Shown here: positions 25,550 through 34,015 of the stretch, piece after piece
Position numbering within the stretch: position 1 is the first letter of the stretch
Layout: every line of letters begins with the position of its first letter
Origin: Archaeoglobaceae archaeon
Lineage (GTDB): Archaea; Halobacteriota; Archaeoglobi; Archaeoglobales; Archaeoglobaceae
Direction: 5' to 3'
Assembly (NCBI GenBank): GCA_038734275.1
Contig: JAVYOO010000001.1
Span: 124,001 to 188,000, forward strand
Length of the DNA: 64,000 bases
Program-made: the position numbers and the translations under genes
Notes under the pieces: generated by a model
What the model was told of the DNA's origin: nothing
What the model saw: only the letters and a program-made list of their open reading frames with translations
Database searches by the model: none

Positions 25550-26100
25550 ATGCTCTCCTCCATCATTCTTATGGCTTTTTCGATCCAATCACTTTTTATA
25601 GGGTCTTCTGACGCAATCACAGCCAGAAGATTATCCTTTCGAATATAACGGCGAATTCTAAACCCTTCGGGAATTATCCGAAGAATTAAATCCATTAAAC
25701 CAGCCATAAGTTCCTTTTCTGGATCATAAACAATTGCGTTGAGAATTTCGTCACTAATTCCATTCCTTACCATGATCTCATATCTACTCAACTGCTCAAC
25801 TTTTTCATTCCCGAATTTTTCCCATAATATCCTCAAGACCTCTGGCATAAATTTATCATTTTCACAAACCGCAATAACACCATCTTTTACGAATTTCAGT
25901 GCGACCGCATCTGAAAATTTAATGACTCCGCTCGACTTAGCGAGCTGTAGGATCAGAATAAAGACAGGTTCTTTGGGGTCCGCATAAACACGCACGCCCT
26001 TTATGGACCCCCTTATCGTTGATTCGCTAAGAACCGTGTTTATAGTCCTCTCGTAAGCGATTCTACCCTCTTCATCAGGCGACTCTACTACTAATCTCAT
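25546..26100 (-). CDS. methanogenesis marker protein 17
   Basis: A 184-residue protein recognised as methanogenesis marker 17 (Mmp17) by position and sequence. The ATG at 26100 (MRLVVESPDEEG) is preferred over 26133 because it has a GGAGGAGAAGG site, even though it overlaps the mmp15 end by 26 bp. No obvious metal motif: only one cysteine (AVCEND). It is a known subunit of the MCR activation complex. Lies between mmp15 and mmp7 in an operon with 4-bp overlaps. Confidence 0.84.
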   Translation of the reverse strand: MRLVVESPDEEGRIAYERTINTVLSESTIRGSIKGVRVYADPKEPVFILILQLAKSSGVIKFSDAVALKFVKDGVIAVCENDKFMPEVLRILWEKFGNEKVEQLSRYEIMVRNGISDEILNAIVYDPEKELMAGLMDLILRIIPEGFRIRRYIRKDNLLAVIASEDPIKSDWIEKAIRMMEESI

Positions 26101-27328
26101 ATCCCTTCTCCTCCCTCGCCCCTGAAGCGACAAAAGCTATTCCAGTGGCGACTGCAAATTGCGAATATTTGGGAACAATTACCTCCATGCCAAGAGCCTC
26201 TCTAACAGCCTTAACAAGCCCTTTAATTAATGAAGTTCCGCCAACTTCTATTATGGGCGCTCTGAGTGTTATTTCTTGAAGCTGTTGCTCAACGATTTGG
26301 TCTATAACACTCCGACATGCTGCAGCGGCAACGTCTTCAGCCTTAGCTCCTCCTGCAAGTGCAGTGGTAAGATCTTGCATTCCGAAGACTATGCAGTAGG
26401 AGTTCATCTTTATTTTTCTGTAATCTCCTCTTGTTGCCATCTCACCGAATTCCATAATATCGACACCAAGTCTTCTTGCAGTTGTCTCCAAAAATCTTCC
26501 AGATGAGCCTGCACAGATTCCACCGAGAGTAAAGCTGTCTGGCAGGCTGTCATGAGCAGTGATTGCCTTGTTATCCATCCCACCGATGTCAAGGATCGTT
26601 GCATCGCCCTTCTGCTTACCTGCAAGGAATGTTGCACCCTTTGCTCCCACAGTTATCTCATCTTGGATTATACCTGCATTTAGATGCTTTCCTATCAAAA
26701 ATCTGCCATAACCAGAAGTTCCAATAACTTCAACTTCTGAAAGCTTAACCCCTGCCATTCTTAGAGCTTCTTCGAGCACTTTGTCTGCGGTCTCTATTAT
26801 GTCAACCGTAGGACGCCAAGCGGCACCAATGATTTCATTATCTCTCATTACCACAACCTTCGTCGTCGTTGATCCTGAATCGACACCAACAGTTAGCCCT
26901 TCATGTTTTGTTCTCGCAAGCAAGTGCTTTCTTCTGACAATATTTACAAGAGCTTCCATTCTGAGCAGGAAATTTCCAGCCTTGCTTCTCTCAGTAAAGG
27001 AATATGCAACAACAGGAATTCGAGCATCCTGAAGATATTTCCTAACCGCGTTTCTAACAAGAGCCCCTTCAGCGCATCTAAAGCATGTTGCAACAAACGC
27101 CGCATCCGCATCACATCGATCTTCAGCAACCGACTTTGCCCTTGCCATCATCAGCTTTAAATCCCCACCTTTCACAATAATCCCAAATTCCTCGTCAACT
27201 TCCTTAACATCCTGAAGATCTGTCTCCGGGATAACGACTTCTCCGCCAACCATTTCAATTGCCCTTTCAATCTCATGGTATACACCGCTGTATTCCGCGC
27301 CGCATGAAATTAAAGCAACTTTTACCAT
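26075..27328 (-). CDS. methanogenesis marker protein 15, BadF/HgdC-type ATPase
   Basis: A 417-residue protein with an N-terminal domain of about 140 residues and a C-terminal ASKHA ATPase of the 2-hydroxyacyl-CoA dehydratase activator family. Phosphate loop VGVDSGSTTTKVVV near residue 146, second loop TILDIGGMDNKAI near 245. Both cysteines that hold the [4Fe-4S] cluster in HgdC-type activators are present (GGICAGSSGRFLE and NSYCIVFGMQD), so it should be able to act as an ATP-driven low-potential electron donor. The N-terminal half has extra cysteines (ATCFRCAEGALVR). It lies in the marker gene cluster next to mmp17, with a 4-bp gap to mmp6/5. Its redox target is not proven. Confidence 0.9.
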   Translation of the reverse strand: MVKVALISCGAEYSGVYHEIERAIEMVGGEVVIPETDLQDVKEVDEEFGIIVKGGDLKLMMARAKSVAEDRCDADAAFVATCFRCAEGALVRNAVRKYLQDARIPVVAYSFTERSKAGNFLLRMEALVNIVRRKHLLARTKHEGLTVGVDSGSTTTKVVVMRDNEIIGAAWRPTVDIIETADKVLEEALRMAGVKLSEVEVIGTSGYGRFLIGKHLNAGIIQDEITVGAKGATFLAGKQKGDATILDIGGMDNKAITAHDSLPDSFTLGGICAGSSGRFLETTARRLGVDIMEFGEMATRGDYRKIKMNSYCIVFGMQDLTTALAGGAKAEDVAAAACRSVIDQIVEQQLQEITLRAPIIEVGGTSLIKGLVKAVREALGMEVIVPKYSQFAVATGIAFVASGAREEKGYEISSRVA

Positions 27329-27332
27329 CTCA

Positions 27333-28112
27333 TCACCCCAAAGTGCTTAAAAATTCATAGATCTTGCCAACAAATTCCTTTGCCTCTTCGTGGGTCTTTG
27401 GAAGGTTAAGCCATACATAAGGAATTTTCTTTGCTTTTATTAAGTAGATCAGAACATCATTATGTGTGCAGCCAGCACAGCCGAATGCGTATTCGTAGTT
27501 GGCAATTATACCTGCCTCAGCATTCTCGATAAGCTCATCCCATACTCCAAGCCTTCCCCTTATGCCAGAAGGCATTTCTATAGATGCATACTTTAGACCT
27601 TTAACCACGTGATCTGTGGTTATGTTTCTCGGTGGTGCATCGATCTCTGGGTTCCTTACGAGCTTTCCGATTTCTGACATCATCGTTAAGGGCTTGTGTC
27701 CACATCTCTCAATTAGATCCGCTAAAATCAGGCTGTTTATAGGATGCACTATAACATTCTTCGGTTTTTTAGCTTTCTCGAATTTAAGATCCTTTATAGC
27801 TTCCGATATGAGCGGTAAAAACTCCAACTCGTATTCAATCTGATAAAAACCTGTTCTCGCTCCCCCTCCGCGTTGGGCTCTGCAGATTCTTTTATCGCCT
27901 ATGGGATAACCTCTCTCCTTGGAAAAGATGTAGTAATATTCTTTTCTTAATGTCTCAGCAATTCTATCAACTTCTCTCTCCTCTCCCTCAACAATTGCTC
28001 CAAAGCATGTCTCCTTGACTGTTCCATCGAAATTCAAATCGAGTATCCTGAAAACGAGTTCTTCGGGGTTCATACCAGCATGGGGAGATAAAACGAGATA
28101 CCGAACTTTCAT
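27333..28112 (-). CDS. methanogenesis marker proteins 6 and 5, fused
   Basis: A 259-residue protein that looks like two marker families joined. Residues 1-110 match methanogenesis marker 6 (LVLSPHAGMNPEEL, KETCFGAIVEGE, CRAQRGGGAR). Residues 120-259 match marker 5 (NVIVHPINSLILADLIERCGH, given here in part, PPRNITTDH, EMPSGIRGRLGVWDELIE, and FGCAGCTHND). The linker is short and lysine-rich (KFEKAKKPK). In many methanogens these are separate neighbouring genes; I see no frameshift here, and a single ATG at 28112 overlapping the mmp3 stop. Family assignment is from memory of the motifs and was not checked by search. Confidence 0.75.
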   Translation of the reverse strand: MKVRYLVLSPHAGMNPEELVFRILDLNFDGTVKETCFGAIVEGEEREVDRIAETLRKEYYYIFSKERGYPIGDKRICRAQRGGGARTGFYQIEYELEFLPLISEAIKDLKFEKAKKPKNVIVHPINSLILADLIERCGHKPLTMMSEIGKLVRNPEIDAPPRNITTDHVVKGLKYASIEMPSGIRGRLGVWDELIENAEAGIIANYEYAFGCAGCTHNDVLIYLIKAKKIPYVWLNLPKTHEEAKEFVGKIYEFLSTLG

Positions 28113-29599
28113 TCTTGCACCTCCATGATATAGATTTCTGAACCTTCTTTGGATTCTTTTATGACTTCAAAATTTTCCACTATTTTACCAACGAGATTTG
28201 TCGACTCAAAACGTTCTGCAGTAGGTCCAAACTCCTTGCTATCGCTAAACCTAACACCAATCAGTCCGGCATGCTTTCTTGACATATTTGTAACCCCGAT
28301 CTCTCCAGCCTTGACCAAATCCCTTGGTAAATTCTCAGGGATCAGGGGTTCCTCAAACGAGATTGTTGGTTTGAAAATAACGAGATCTCTGGTTTTAAAA
28401 TACACGGGAATTTTTCCAACCTTTTTACTAATAAGGCCTGTAGCAATTCTAAAATAAAGTGCTGTCTTTGGAGCTGATTCGTCAAAAATTTTTACTTTTA
28501 CTATTTTATTTGATTTAACTCCGAAAGTAACGACTTCTCCCCTCGAAAAAACTTCAAAAGTCGTTTCTGGAATCTGGGAGACAACGATGGCTTCGTCTTC
28601 TATATCTCCTTCCCTTATATGTTTAAAACCCTTCTGTGCAAGTAAACATTCTGCTTCTTTCTGTGTCAACCCAACTACATCGATTCTCACGGGGTTGGTG
28701 ATAATCTTTACTCTGTCTCCTTTTTGGGCTACATCCAAAAGCTCAAGCCCATTGTTGACAAAACCAACTATACAGTGGTCTTTATGCGGCATTCTATCTT
28801 TCAAATAAACATAAACTGAACCGGCATTTTTTCCATTTCTCCTAACAGTTACCGAACCTCTCAACCTCTTCTCGTTGTTTTCCTCAGTGATACTTAAACC
28901 TTTTATGCCTTTAAATCTGACATACGTGTTTGTAACCTCTTCTACCCAAGAATTTCTCTCAAAAACTTTCATTGAATATTCAGAAGCATAAGGAGTCGAG
29001 CTCAGCAAATTCACCATTACATGGGAGTATATTTCGTCGCCATCCATCAACGGATGATCCAAGGTGGCCCTAATTCTGATTCCCTTGAAACCCTCTTTTC
29101 CAGCTACAGGCTCAATTTTTTCTATTTTTTCACCAATTTCAAGAAGTCGGAGTGCCTTAAATCCTTCTATAACTCTTGCAATCACTCCATCTCCTATTGT
29201 AAAGTGGTTGAGAGTATAGCGAGTGATTGCGAAAATCAAATACGCACTCTCTGCATTTCCGCCGGCGAAGCTAAGAATAACTTCTCCCGGCTCGTAATCG
29301 TGCTGAACTTGAGAACATTTAAGATCACAAGAAAAAGGACCAAAAGCAAGGAGCCTTTTAGTTCTCCATACAATTTCCACTCCGGAAAGCTTCTCTTTAA
29401 TTGCTTCCCATAGTTCCTGATTCTCTATTTTGATAGTTATACTCTCCTTACCAATCTTGAGCTTGAAGGTGTCGAAATGTTTCTCGTAATCCTTTATCTT
29501 TCTGACTATAACCACAAGATGTGCTTCGTCGCCCAACACATCTTTAACGGTTGCATTTTGGGATACTTCAACTTCTTTGCCGTTAACTTTTACTTTCAT
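28109..29599 (-). CDS. methanogenesis marker protein 3 (UPF0288)
   Basis: A 496-residue protein, methanogenesis marker 3. The ATG at 29599 begins MKVKVNGKEVEVS, a ubiquitin-like beta-grasp start typical of the family; the frame is open 31 residues further to 29692, but a minus-strand TATA-like ATTTAAAAG near 29655 places transcription start inside that extension. Few cysteines (ECLLAQKG, FSCDLKCSQ), the latter a CxxxC pair that may hold a cluster. Mmp3 is a subunit of the purified MCR activation complex. First gene of the operon mmp3-6/5-15-17-7 and divergent from atwA across about 140 bp. Confidence 0.87.
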   Translation of the reverse strand: MKVKVNGKEVEVSQNATVKDVLGDEAHLVVIVRKIKDYEKHFDTFKLKIGKESITIKIENQELWEAIKEKLSGVEIVWRTKRLLAFGPFSCDLKCSQVQHDYEPGEVILSFAGGNAESAYLIFAITRYTLNHFTIGDGVIARVIEGFKALRLLEIGEKIEKIEPVAGKEGFKGIRIRATLDHPLMDGDEIYSHVMVNLLSSTPYASEYSMKVFERNSWVEEVTNTYVRFKGIKGLSITEENNEKRLRGSVTVRRNGKNAGSVYVYLKDRMPHKDHCIVGFVNNGLELLDVAQKGDRVKIITNPVRIDVVGLTQKEAECLLAQKGFKHIREGDIEDEAIVVSQIPETTFEVFSRGEVVTFGVKSNKIVKVKIFDESAPKTALYFRIATGLISKKVGKIPVYFKTRDLVIFKPTISFEEPLIPENLPRDLVKAGEIGVTNMSRKHAGLIGVRFSDSKEFGPTAERFESTNLVGKIVENFEVIKESKEGSEIYIMEVQE

Positions 29600-29742
29600 C
29601 TCCAGAATCTTTGTAACTTGGTATTTAACCCATTCGATTGTTTCCCTCTCTTTTAAATTTCGATAACTTAAGCGACTGTAAAAATTTAGCAAAAGATAAA
29701 TACTTCCACGTGAATTGAGCCTGGCACTGGGGGTGAAGAAAA

Positions 29743-31479
29743 TTGGCTGAAGAAATTGTCAGACTTGAAGATGTTTCAAAAAAATTTGACGATAATTTTG
29801 TTCTCAAAAATATCAATCTGAGTATTAAAGAAGGAGAGACTCTTGGCGTTATTGGGGTGAGCGGTAGCGGAAAATCTGTTCTTATTCATCTTATTAGAGG
29901 ATACAAGGACTATCAGCCAACACAAGGTAGGGTTATTTACATATTATCTGTATGTTATAATTGCTACTGGGTAGATCTGCCAAGTAAGAATGGCCAGAGT
30001 TGTCCGAGATGTGGAGGGAAGTTGAAAAAAGAGGAGATAGACATTTGGAAACTTGAAGACAAAGAACTCGCTTCTGCTATTAGAAAAAGAGTTGGAATTA
30101 TGCTACAACGAACTTTTGCCCTTTTTAGCGAAAAATCTGCACTAGAAAACGTAATGGAGGCAATAATCAGCTCAGAAAGCGAGTCAAAAATGCCATTTGG
30201 CGCAACGAGGAGACTTGAAATAATTGAAAAGGCAGGGTATTCTAACAACGCTGTAAACAAAGCTATGGAATTTCTTAAAGCAGTAAATCTTGGACACAGA
30301 CTTTTAACGATTGCAAGAGATCTCAGTGGTGGAGAAAAACAAAGGGTAATACTTGCAAGACAAATAGCCATAGACCCGGTTATATTGTTGGCAGACGAAC
30401 CCACAGGGACTCTTGACCCTGAAAACACGAGAATCATACTCGAGGCATTAAGGAAATACATTAAGAATGCTAAAAAAACACTTATCCTGACTTCTCACAT
30501 TCCTGAAGTCATACAAGAGCTTTCCGATAGAGTGGTCTGGCTTCAAAATGGTGAAATTATTGCAGAGGGAGAGCCAAAAGAGCTCATTCAGAAATTCCTT
30601 GCCCAGGTAAGTGTCGAGGAGCTTAAGCCTCAATTCAAATTGGAAGAGAGCATTCTTAAGCTAAAGGATGTTAGGAAATATTATTACTCTGTGAGCAGAG
30701 GAGTGGTTAAAGCTGTGGACGGCGTCTCTTTCGAAGTAAAAGAAGGTGAAATATTTGGAATTCTTGGTCCTAGCGGTTCAGGTAAAACAACGCTCTCCCG
30801 AATCATTGCAGGAATTGTAGATGTTACTGGTGGTGAAGTTTACGTTAGAATTGGCGATGAATGGGTAGACATGCGAACTCCTGGAATTACAGGCAGGGGT
30901 AGAGCAACTCCTTATATAGGTTTGTTGCATCAGGAATACAGTCTTTATCCTCACAGAACAGTGCTTGATAATCTTACAGATTGCATAAGCCTGGATTTAC
31001 CATCTGAGTTTGCAAGAATAAGGGCTCTTGATATTCTTACCAACATTGGATTTAGGGAAGAAGAGGCGGAATCAATACTCGCAAAGTTTCCAGACGAACT
31101 TAGCGAGGGGCAGAGACATAGAGTAGCTCTGGCACAGGTGATGATTCGGGAGCCAAGAATTCTGATCTTGGATGAGCCTTCGGGAACAATGGATCCTCTT
31201 ACAAAGGTTGAGGTTGCGAAGACACTCAATAGGGTTAGGAGGGACTTCAAGACAACCATAGTAATAATCTCCCATGATATGCAGTTCACAAAGCTGACAT
31301 GCGATAGAGTTGCGATAATGCTTAATGGTAAGCTTGAGGGGATAGGTTCTCCTGAGGACATGATCAAGAGGCTAATTGATTTAGAGCTTAGATTTGCGGG
31401 AACTATTGAAGTTAGTTCAACAACAGAAGAAGAGGGCATGATAGAAAAGGCAGATAGGGGCGGTTGTGGAGTCGGTTAA
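29743..31479 (+). CDS. atwA: methyl-coenzyme M reductase component A2
   Basis: The ATP-hydrolysing component A2 of the MCR activation system, 578 residues with two ABC domains. Domain 1: Walker A GVSGSGKSV near residue 40, signature LSGGEKQRVILARQ, Walker B ILLADEPTGTLDPE. Domain 2: Walker A GPSGSGKTT, signature LSEGQRHRVALAQ, Walker B ILILDEPSGTMDP. An insertion after the first Walker A holds four cysteines (CYNCYWVDL then CPRCGG), a zinc-ribbon-like module. Translation begins at TTG 29743 after a GGGGGTGA site. Divergent from mmp3; the stop overlaps the convergent regulator gene. AtwA drives electron transfer to Ni(II)-F430 together with McrC and Mmp3/7/17. Confidence 0.93.
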   Translation: MAEEIVRLEDVSKKFDDNFVLKNINLSIKEGETLGVIGVSGSGKSVLIHLIRGYKDYQPTQGRVIYILSVCYNCYWVDLPSKNGQSCPRCGGKLKKEEIDIWKLEDKELASAIRKRVGIMLQRTFALFSEKSALENVMEAIISSESESKMPFGATRRLEIIEKAGYSNNAVNKAMEFLKAVNLGHRLLTIARDLSGGEKQRVILARQIAIDPVILLADEPTGTLDPENTRIILEALRKYIKNAKKTLILTSHIPEVIQELSDRVVWLQNGEIIAEGEPKELIQKFLAQVSVEELKPQFKLEESILKLKDVRKYYYSVSRGVVKAVDGVSFEVKEGEIFGILGPSGSGKTTLSRIIAGIVDVTGGEVYVRIGDEWVDMRTPGITGRGRATPYIGLLHQEYSLYPHRTVLDNLTDCISLDLPSEFARIRALDILTNIGFREEEAESILAKFPDELSEGQRHRVALAQVMIREPRILILDEPSGTMDPLTKVEVAKTLNRVRRDFKTTIVIISHDMQFTKLTCDRVAIMLNGKLEGIGSPEDMIKRLIDLELRFAGTIEVSSTTEEEGMIEKADRGGCGVG

Positions 31480-31997
31480 GTTTGTGAAAATCCCTTTTTT
31501 GCAGCGATTTTGATTGACTCAATCAGATCGTTTTTTGGGATAATAGTAACAATTGGAACGCTCAGGATTTTCTCGAGAATTGGGCTCAATATTGGTGCAC
31601 AAACAACCGATTTTGCACCATCTCTTTCTGCTTTAACTGCGGAAGCTACCGCTTCGTCAAATGAGTTTGCGGGATATTCCCTTACTTTTACCTTTTTGGC
31701 TCCAATCTCAACTTCATAGCTCGTTAATTGATTCAGGGCGGATCTGGAGGCTATAACAGCTATGAAGTCCTCAGACTCTTTCGAAATTTTCATTATTGTT
31801 TTTACAATTTTTCTCAACGTGGTCAAATTAGGCTCTCTATCGCCTGAAAGAAGCTTATAAAGAGTGCTTTGTGGAATTCCAGCTTCTTTAGCAAACTCCC
31901 TTATATTCATTTTTAATTTTTTCTTCACTATTTCCTCAAGCTTTTCCCCAAAATTTTCGCTCATGATAAGCGAAGATATCAGAGCATCCACATTCAC
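31476..31997 (-). CDS. helix-turn-helix (XRE-type) transcriptional regulator with C-terminal sensor-like domain
   Basis: A 173-residue DNA-binding protein. Residues 33-75 form a Cro/XRE HTH (NIREFAKEAGIPQSTLYKLLSG, quoted in part). The C-terminal 90 residues (YEVEIGAKKVKVREYPANS, then an alternating beta/alpha segment ending DLIESIKIAAKKG) resemble small-ligand-sensing alpha/beta domains, including the PrpR N-terminal type, but the match is weak. It is convergent with atwA (4-bp overlap) and divergent from the ABC transporter genes, whose upstream region is full of inverted repeats, so it probably controls itself and that transporter and possibly F430 genes. A second ATG at residue 12 is possible. 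Confidence 0.8.
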   Translation of the reverse strand: MNVDALISSLIMSENFGEKLEEIVKKKLKMNIREFAKEAGIPQSTLYKLLSGDREPNLTTLRKIVKTIMKISKESEDFIAVIASRSALNQLTSYEVEIGAKKVKVREYPANSFDEAVASAVKAERDGAKSVVCAPILSPILEKILSVPIVTIIPKNDLIESIKIAAKKGFSQT

Positions 31998-32053
31998 GAA
32001 TACACTCCTGGGTTACAAACTAAAAATTTTTCCTCTTTAGGAAAATTTTCTCT

Positions 32054-32155
32054 TTTATCCTTAAAATTTACACAAAAGGGAACATTGATTACTTAAATTA
32101 GCCTAAATAGGATAAACATATGGTTAAAATGGAAAAAGTTAAATTGACTTTTTCC
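32054..32155. promoter_or_regulatory. regulatory region between XRE regulator and ABC transporter
   Basis: The 180-bp divergent gap holds three dyads. TTTATCC at 32054-32060 pairs with GGATAAA at 32110-32116. AAATTAGCCTAAAT at 32095-32108 is a near-palindrome that matches 12 of 14 bases of a perfect dyad before cfbE (34756-34769). GGAAAAAGT at 32131-32139 pairs with ACTTTTTCC at 32147-32155 (9-bp arms, 7-bp centre) just before the transporter's ribosome binding site. Such density suggests operators for the neighbouring XRE regulator; this is inference. Confidence 0.45.
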
Positions 32156-32177
32156 GCTCTATTTAGAGGTGATGGAG

Positions 32178-33221
32178 ATGAAGGCGGGGACTTATTTGCT
32201 GTTTGCAACAGTGGCCTTTCTGGCGTTATTTGCCTTTTGCCTAACTCAGGAGCAAAAGCCAGCTGAAACTAAATTACAGGAAATAAAGGTGAGTTATCAG
32301 CCAAGTTGGCATCATGTAGCTTTGTTTGTTATCGTTGAGAAGGGTTGGGACGAAAAAGTGCTCGGAGCAAAAATTAAAACAACCCCATTTCCATCTGGAC
32401 CACCACAGATGGAAGCATTTGCTGCAGGTGAGCATACAGTAGCTTATGTTGGTGCTGCACCACCTCTTTCGTTGCTATCCAAAGGCTTTGATGCGAAAAT
32501 CGTTGCGGTTGCAAACACAGAAGGTTCTTCACTAATTGCAATTATTCCTGAAGCAGAATACAGAGGTGCAAAGTCTCTCGAGGGAAAGAAAGTAATGACA
32601 TTTCCACCAGGTTCAATTCAGCATACCATGCTCATGAAATGGCTAAAAGACAGTGGAGTCGAAATCTCAAAAGTGGAAGTTAAATCTGGAGGTCCTGAAG
32701 AAATAAGAGAGGCTCTAAAGGCTAAAGCAGTAGATTTTGGATTTGCTCCAGATCCAAGTGGTTATGTGGCAGAAATTGAGGGTTACGGAAAGATCGTGGC
32801 AACTTCACCAGAAATAGTGCCAAATCACCCATGCTGTGTTGTCTTAATGCGCGGGGACTTCATGAGGGAAAATAGAGAAGTTGCTGTAAAGTTTTTAGCT
32901 CTGCACATTGTTGCAAGTGAGTATGCGAAGGATCCAAAGAACAAGGAGGAAATAAAGAAAATACTTATAAAGTGGCTGAATGTAAATGAACGTGTTGCGG
33001 ATACTTTCCCAGGGAGCACAAATCTGCAAACCGATCCGAGGAATAAAGAGTGGATAAAGGGTCTTGATATGCTTTGTGAAGCCCAATATGAACTCAAGAT
33101 TACGAAGGACGCTTCTGGAAACCCTGCCAGAGTCACTCCAGAAAATGTTGTGGATCCAAGCCTTTACGAAGAGGCTTTGAAATTGGTGCCAAAGCTGAAA
33201 AATGAATTAGGGTTAAGTTGA
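32178..33221 (+). CDS. ABC transporter substrate-binding protein, NrtA/SsuA/TauA type
   Basis: A 347-residue periplasmic-type binding protein (NMT1/SsuA-like fold) attached to the outer face of the membrane. N-terminal hydrophobic segment (TYLLFATVAFLALFAFC) with a cysteine at its end followed by a Thr/Glu/Pro linker, so a lipoprotein-like anchor is plausible although the lipobox (FAFC) is atypical. Core motifs: SYQPSWHHVALFVIVEKGW, AFAAGEHTVAYVGAAPPL, and GSIQHTMLMKWL (quoted in parts). The ATG at 32178 follows AGAGGTGA; GTG 32169 and ATG 32172 lie inside that site. Family substrates are sulfonates, taurine, nitrate, or thiamin precursors. Set between atwA and F430 genes, a sulfonate such as coenzyme M is an attractive substrate, but not shown. 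Confidence 0.87.
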   Translation: MKAGTYLLFATVAFLALFAFCLTQEQKPAETKLQEIKVSYQPSWHHVALFVIVEKGWDEKVLGAKIKTTPFPSGPPQMEAFAAGEHTVAYVGAAPPLSLLSKGFDAKIVAVANTEGSSLIAIIPEAEYRGAKSLEGKKVMTFPPGSIQHTMLMKWLKDSGVEISKVEVKSGGPEEIREALKAKAVDFGFAPDPSGYVAEIEGYGKIVATSPEIVPNHPCCVVLMRGDFMRENREVAVKFLALHIVASEYAKDPKNKEEIKKILIKWLNVNERVADTFPGSTNLQTDPRNKEWIKGLDMLCEAQYELKITKDASGNPARVTPENVVDPSLYEEALKLVPKLKNELGLS

Positions 33222-34015
33222 TGAGGGTCAAAGACTTTTTTATTTTCTTTTTCTCAATTGGGATTTTTTTGGTGCTTTGGGAAGCTTACTACTGGATCTT
33301 TATCAGCAACCCATTTGTCTTGGCTCCACCTTCTAAGGTTATTGTAACTTTTATCCAATTAACCCTTGGAGACCCGAAATTTGCGGATAGTGGATTTCAA
33401 ATGCTTACAGACATGGCATACAGCATTTATCACTATGCTCTCGGATTTGCTTCCGCTATTATTGTTGGATTTTCCATTGGGCTTATTGCGGGGTGGTCCA
33501 AGACTGTGGAGAAACTAATTTATCCGATCGTAGAGCTTATTCGCCCGATACCACCCATAGCTTGGATTCCGATAGCCATATTGCTTCTCAAGCTAACACA
33601 CACAGCTGCGGCATTCATAATCTTCATAGGGGCAGTATTTCCAATATTGCTTAACACCAAGTATGGTGTGTCTTCGGTGGAGAAAAAATACGTGGAAGCT
33701 GCTTTAACGCTTGGAGCTACGAAAACCAGCACAATGCTCAGAAAGGTGATTATTCCCGCTTCGATGCCAGCATTCTTCAATGGATTAAGAGTTGGTTCTG
33801 GGGTTGCATGGATGTGTGTTGTTGCAGCAGAGCTCTTTGGTGTCTCGCAATTTGGTTTGGGCTACAAAATACAGCTTGCAAGACTTTACCATTCCCCTGA
33901 TGTCGTGATTTCCTATATGCTTGCCATAGGGATTATCGGCTTAATACTCGACAGAATTTACAGACTTGCAGAAGATCGGTTGCTGAGTTGGAGGAGGGGA
34001 TTCGTGGTTGAGTGA
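33221..34015 (+). CDS. ABC transporter permease, SsuC/TauC type
   Basis: A 264-residue membrane permease of the binding-protein-dependent transport family. About six helices; the EAA loop that contacts the ATPase is EAALTLGATKTSTMLRKVIIP (in part) near residue 170. A GAIPIAW-like segment reads PIPPIAWIPIAI as in taurine/sulfonate permeases. Start ATG at 33221 shares a base with the upstream stop. Partner of the flanking genes. Confidence 0.92.
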   Translation: MRVKDFFIFFFSIGIFLVLWEAYYWIFISNPFVLAPPSKVIVTFIQLTLGDPKFADSGFQMLTDMAYSIYHYALGFASAIIVGFSIGLIAGWSKTVEKLIYPIVELIRPIPPIAWIPIAILLLKLTHTAAAFIIFIGAVFPILLNTKYGVSSVEKKYVEAALTLGATKTSTMLRKVIIPASMPAFFNGLRVGSGVAWMCVVAAELFGVSQFGLGYKIQLARLYHSPDVVISYMLAIGIIGLILDRIYRLAEDRLLSWRRGFVVE

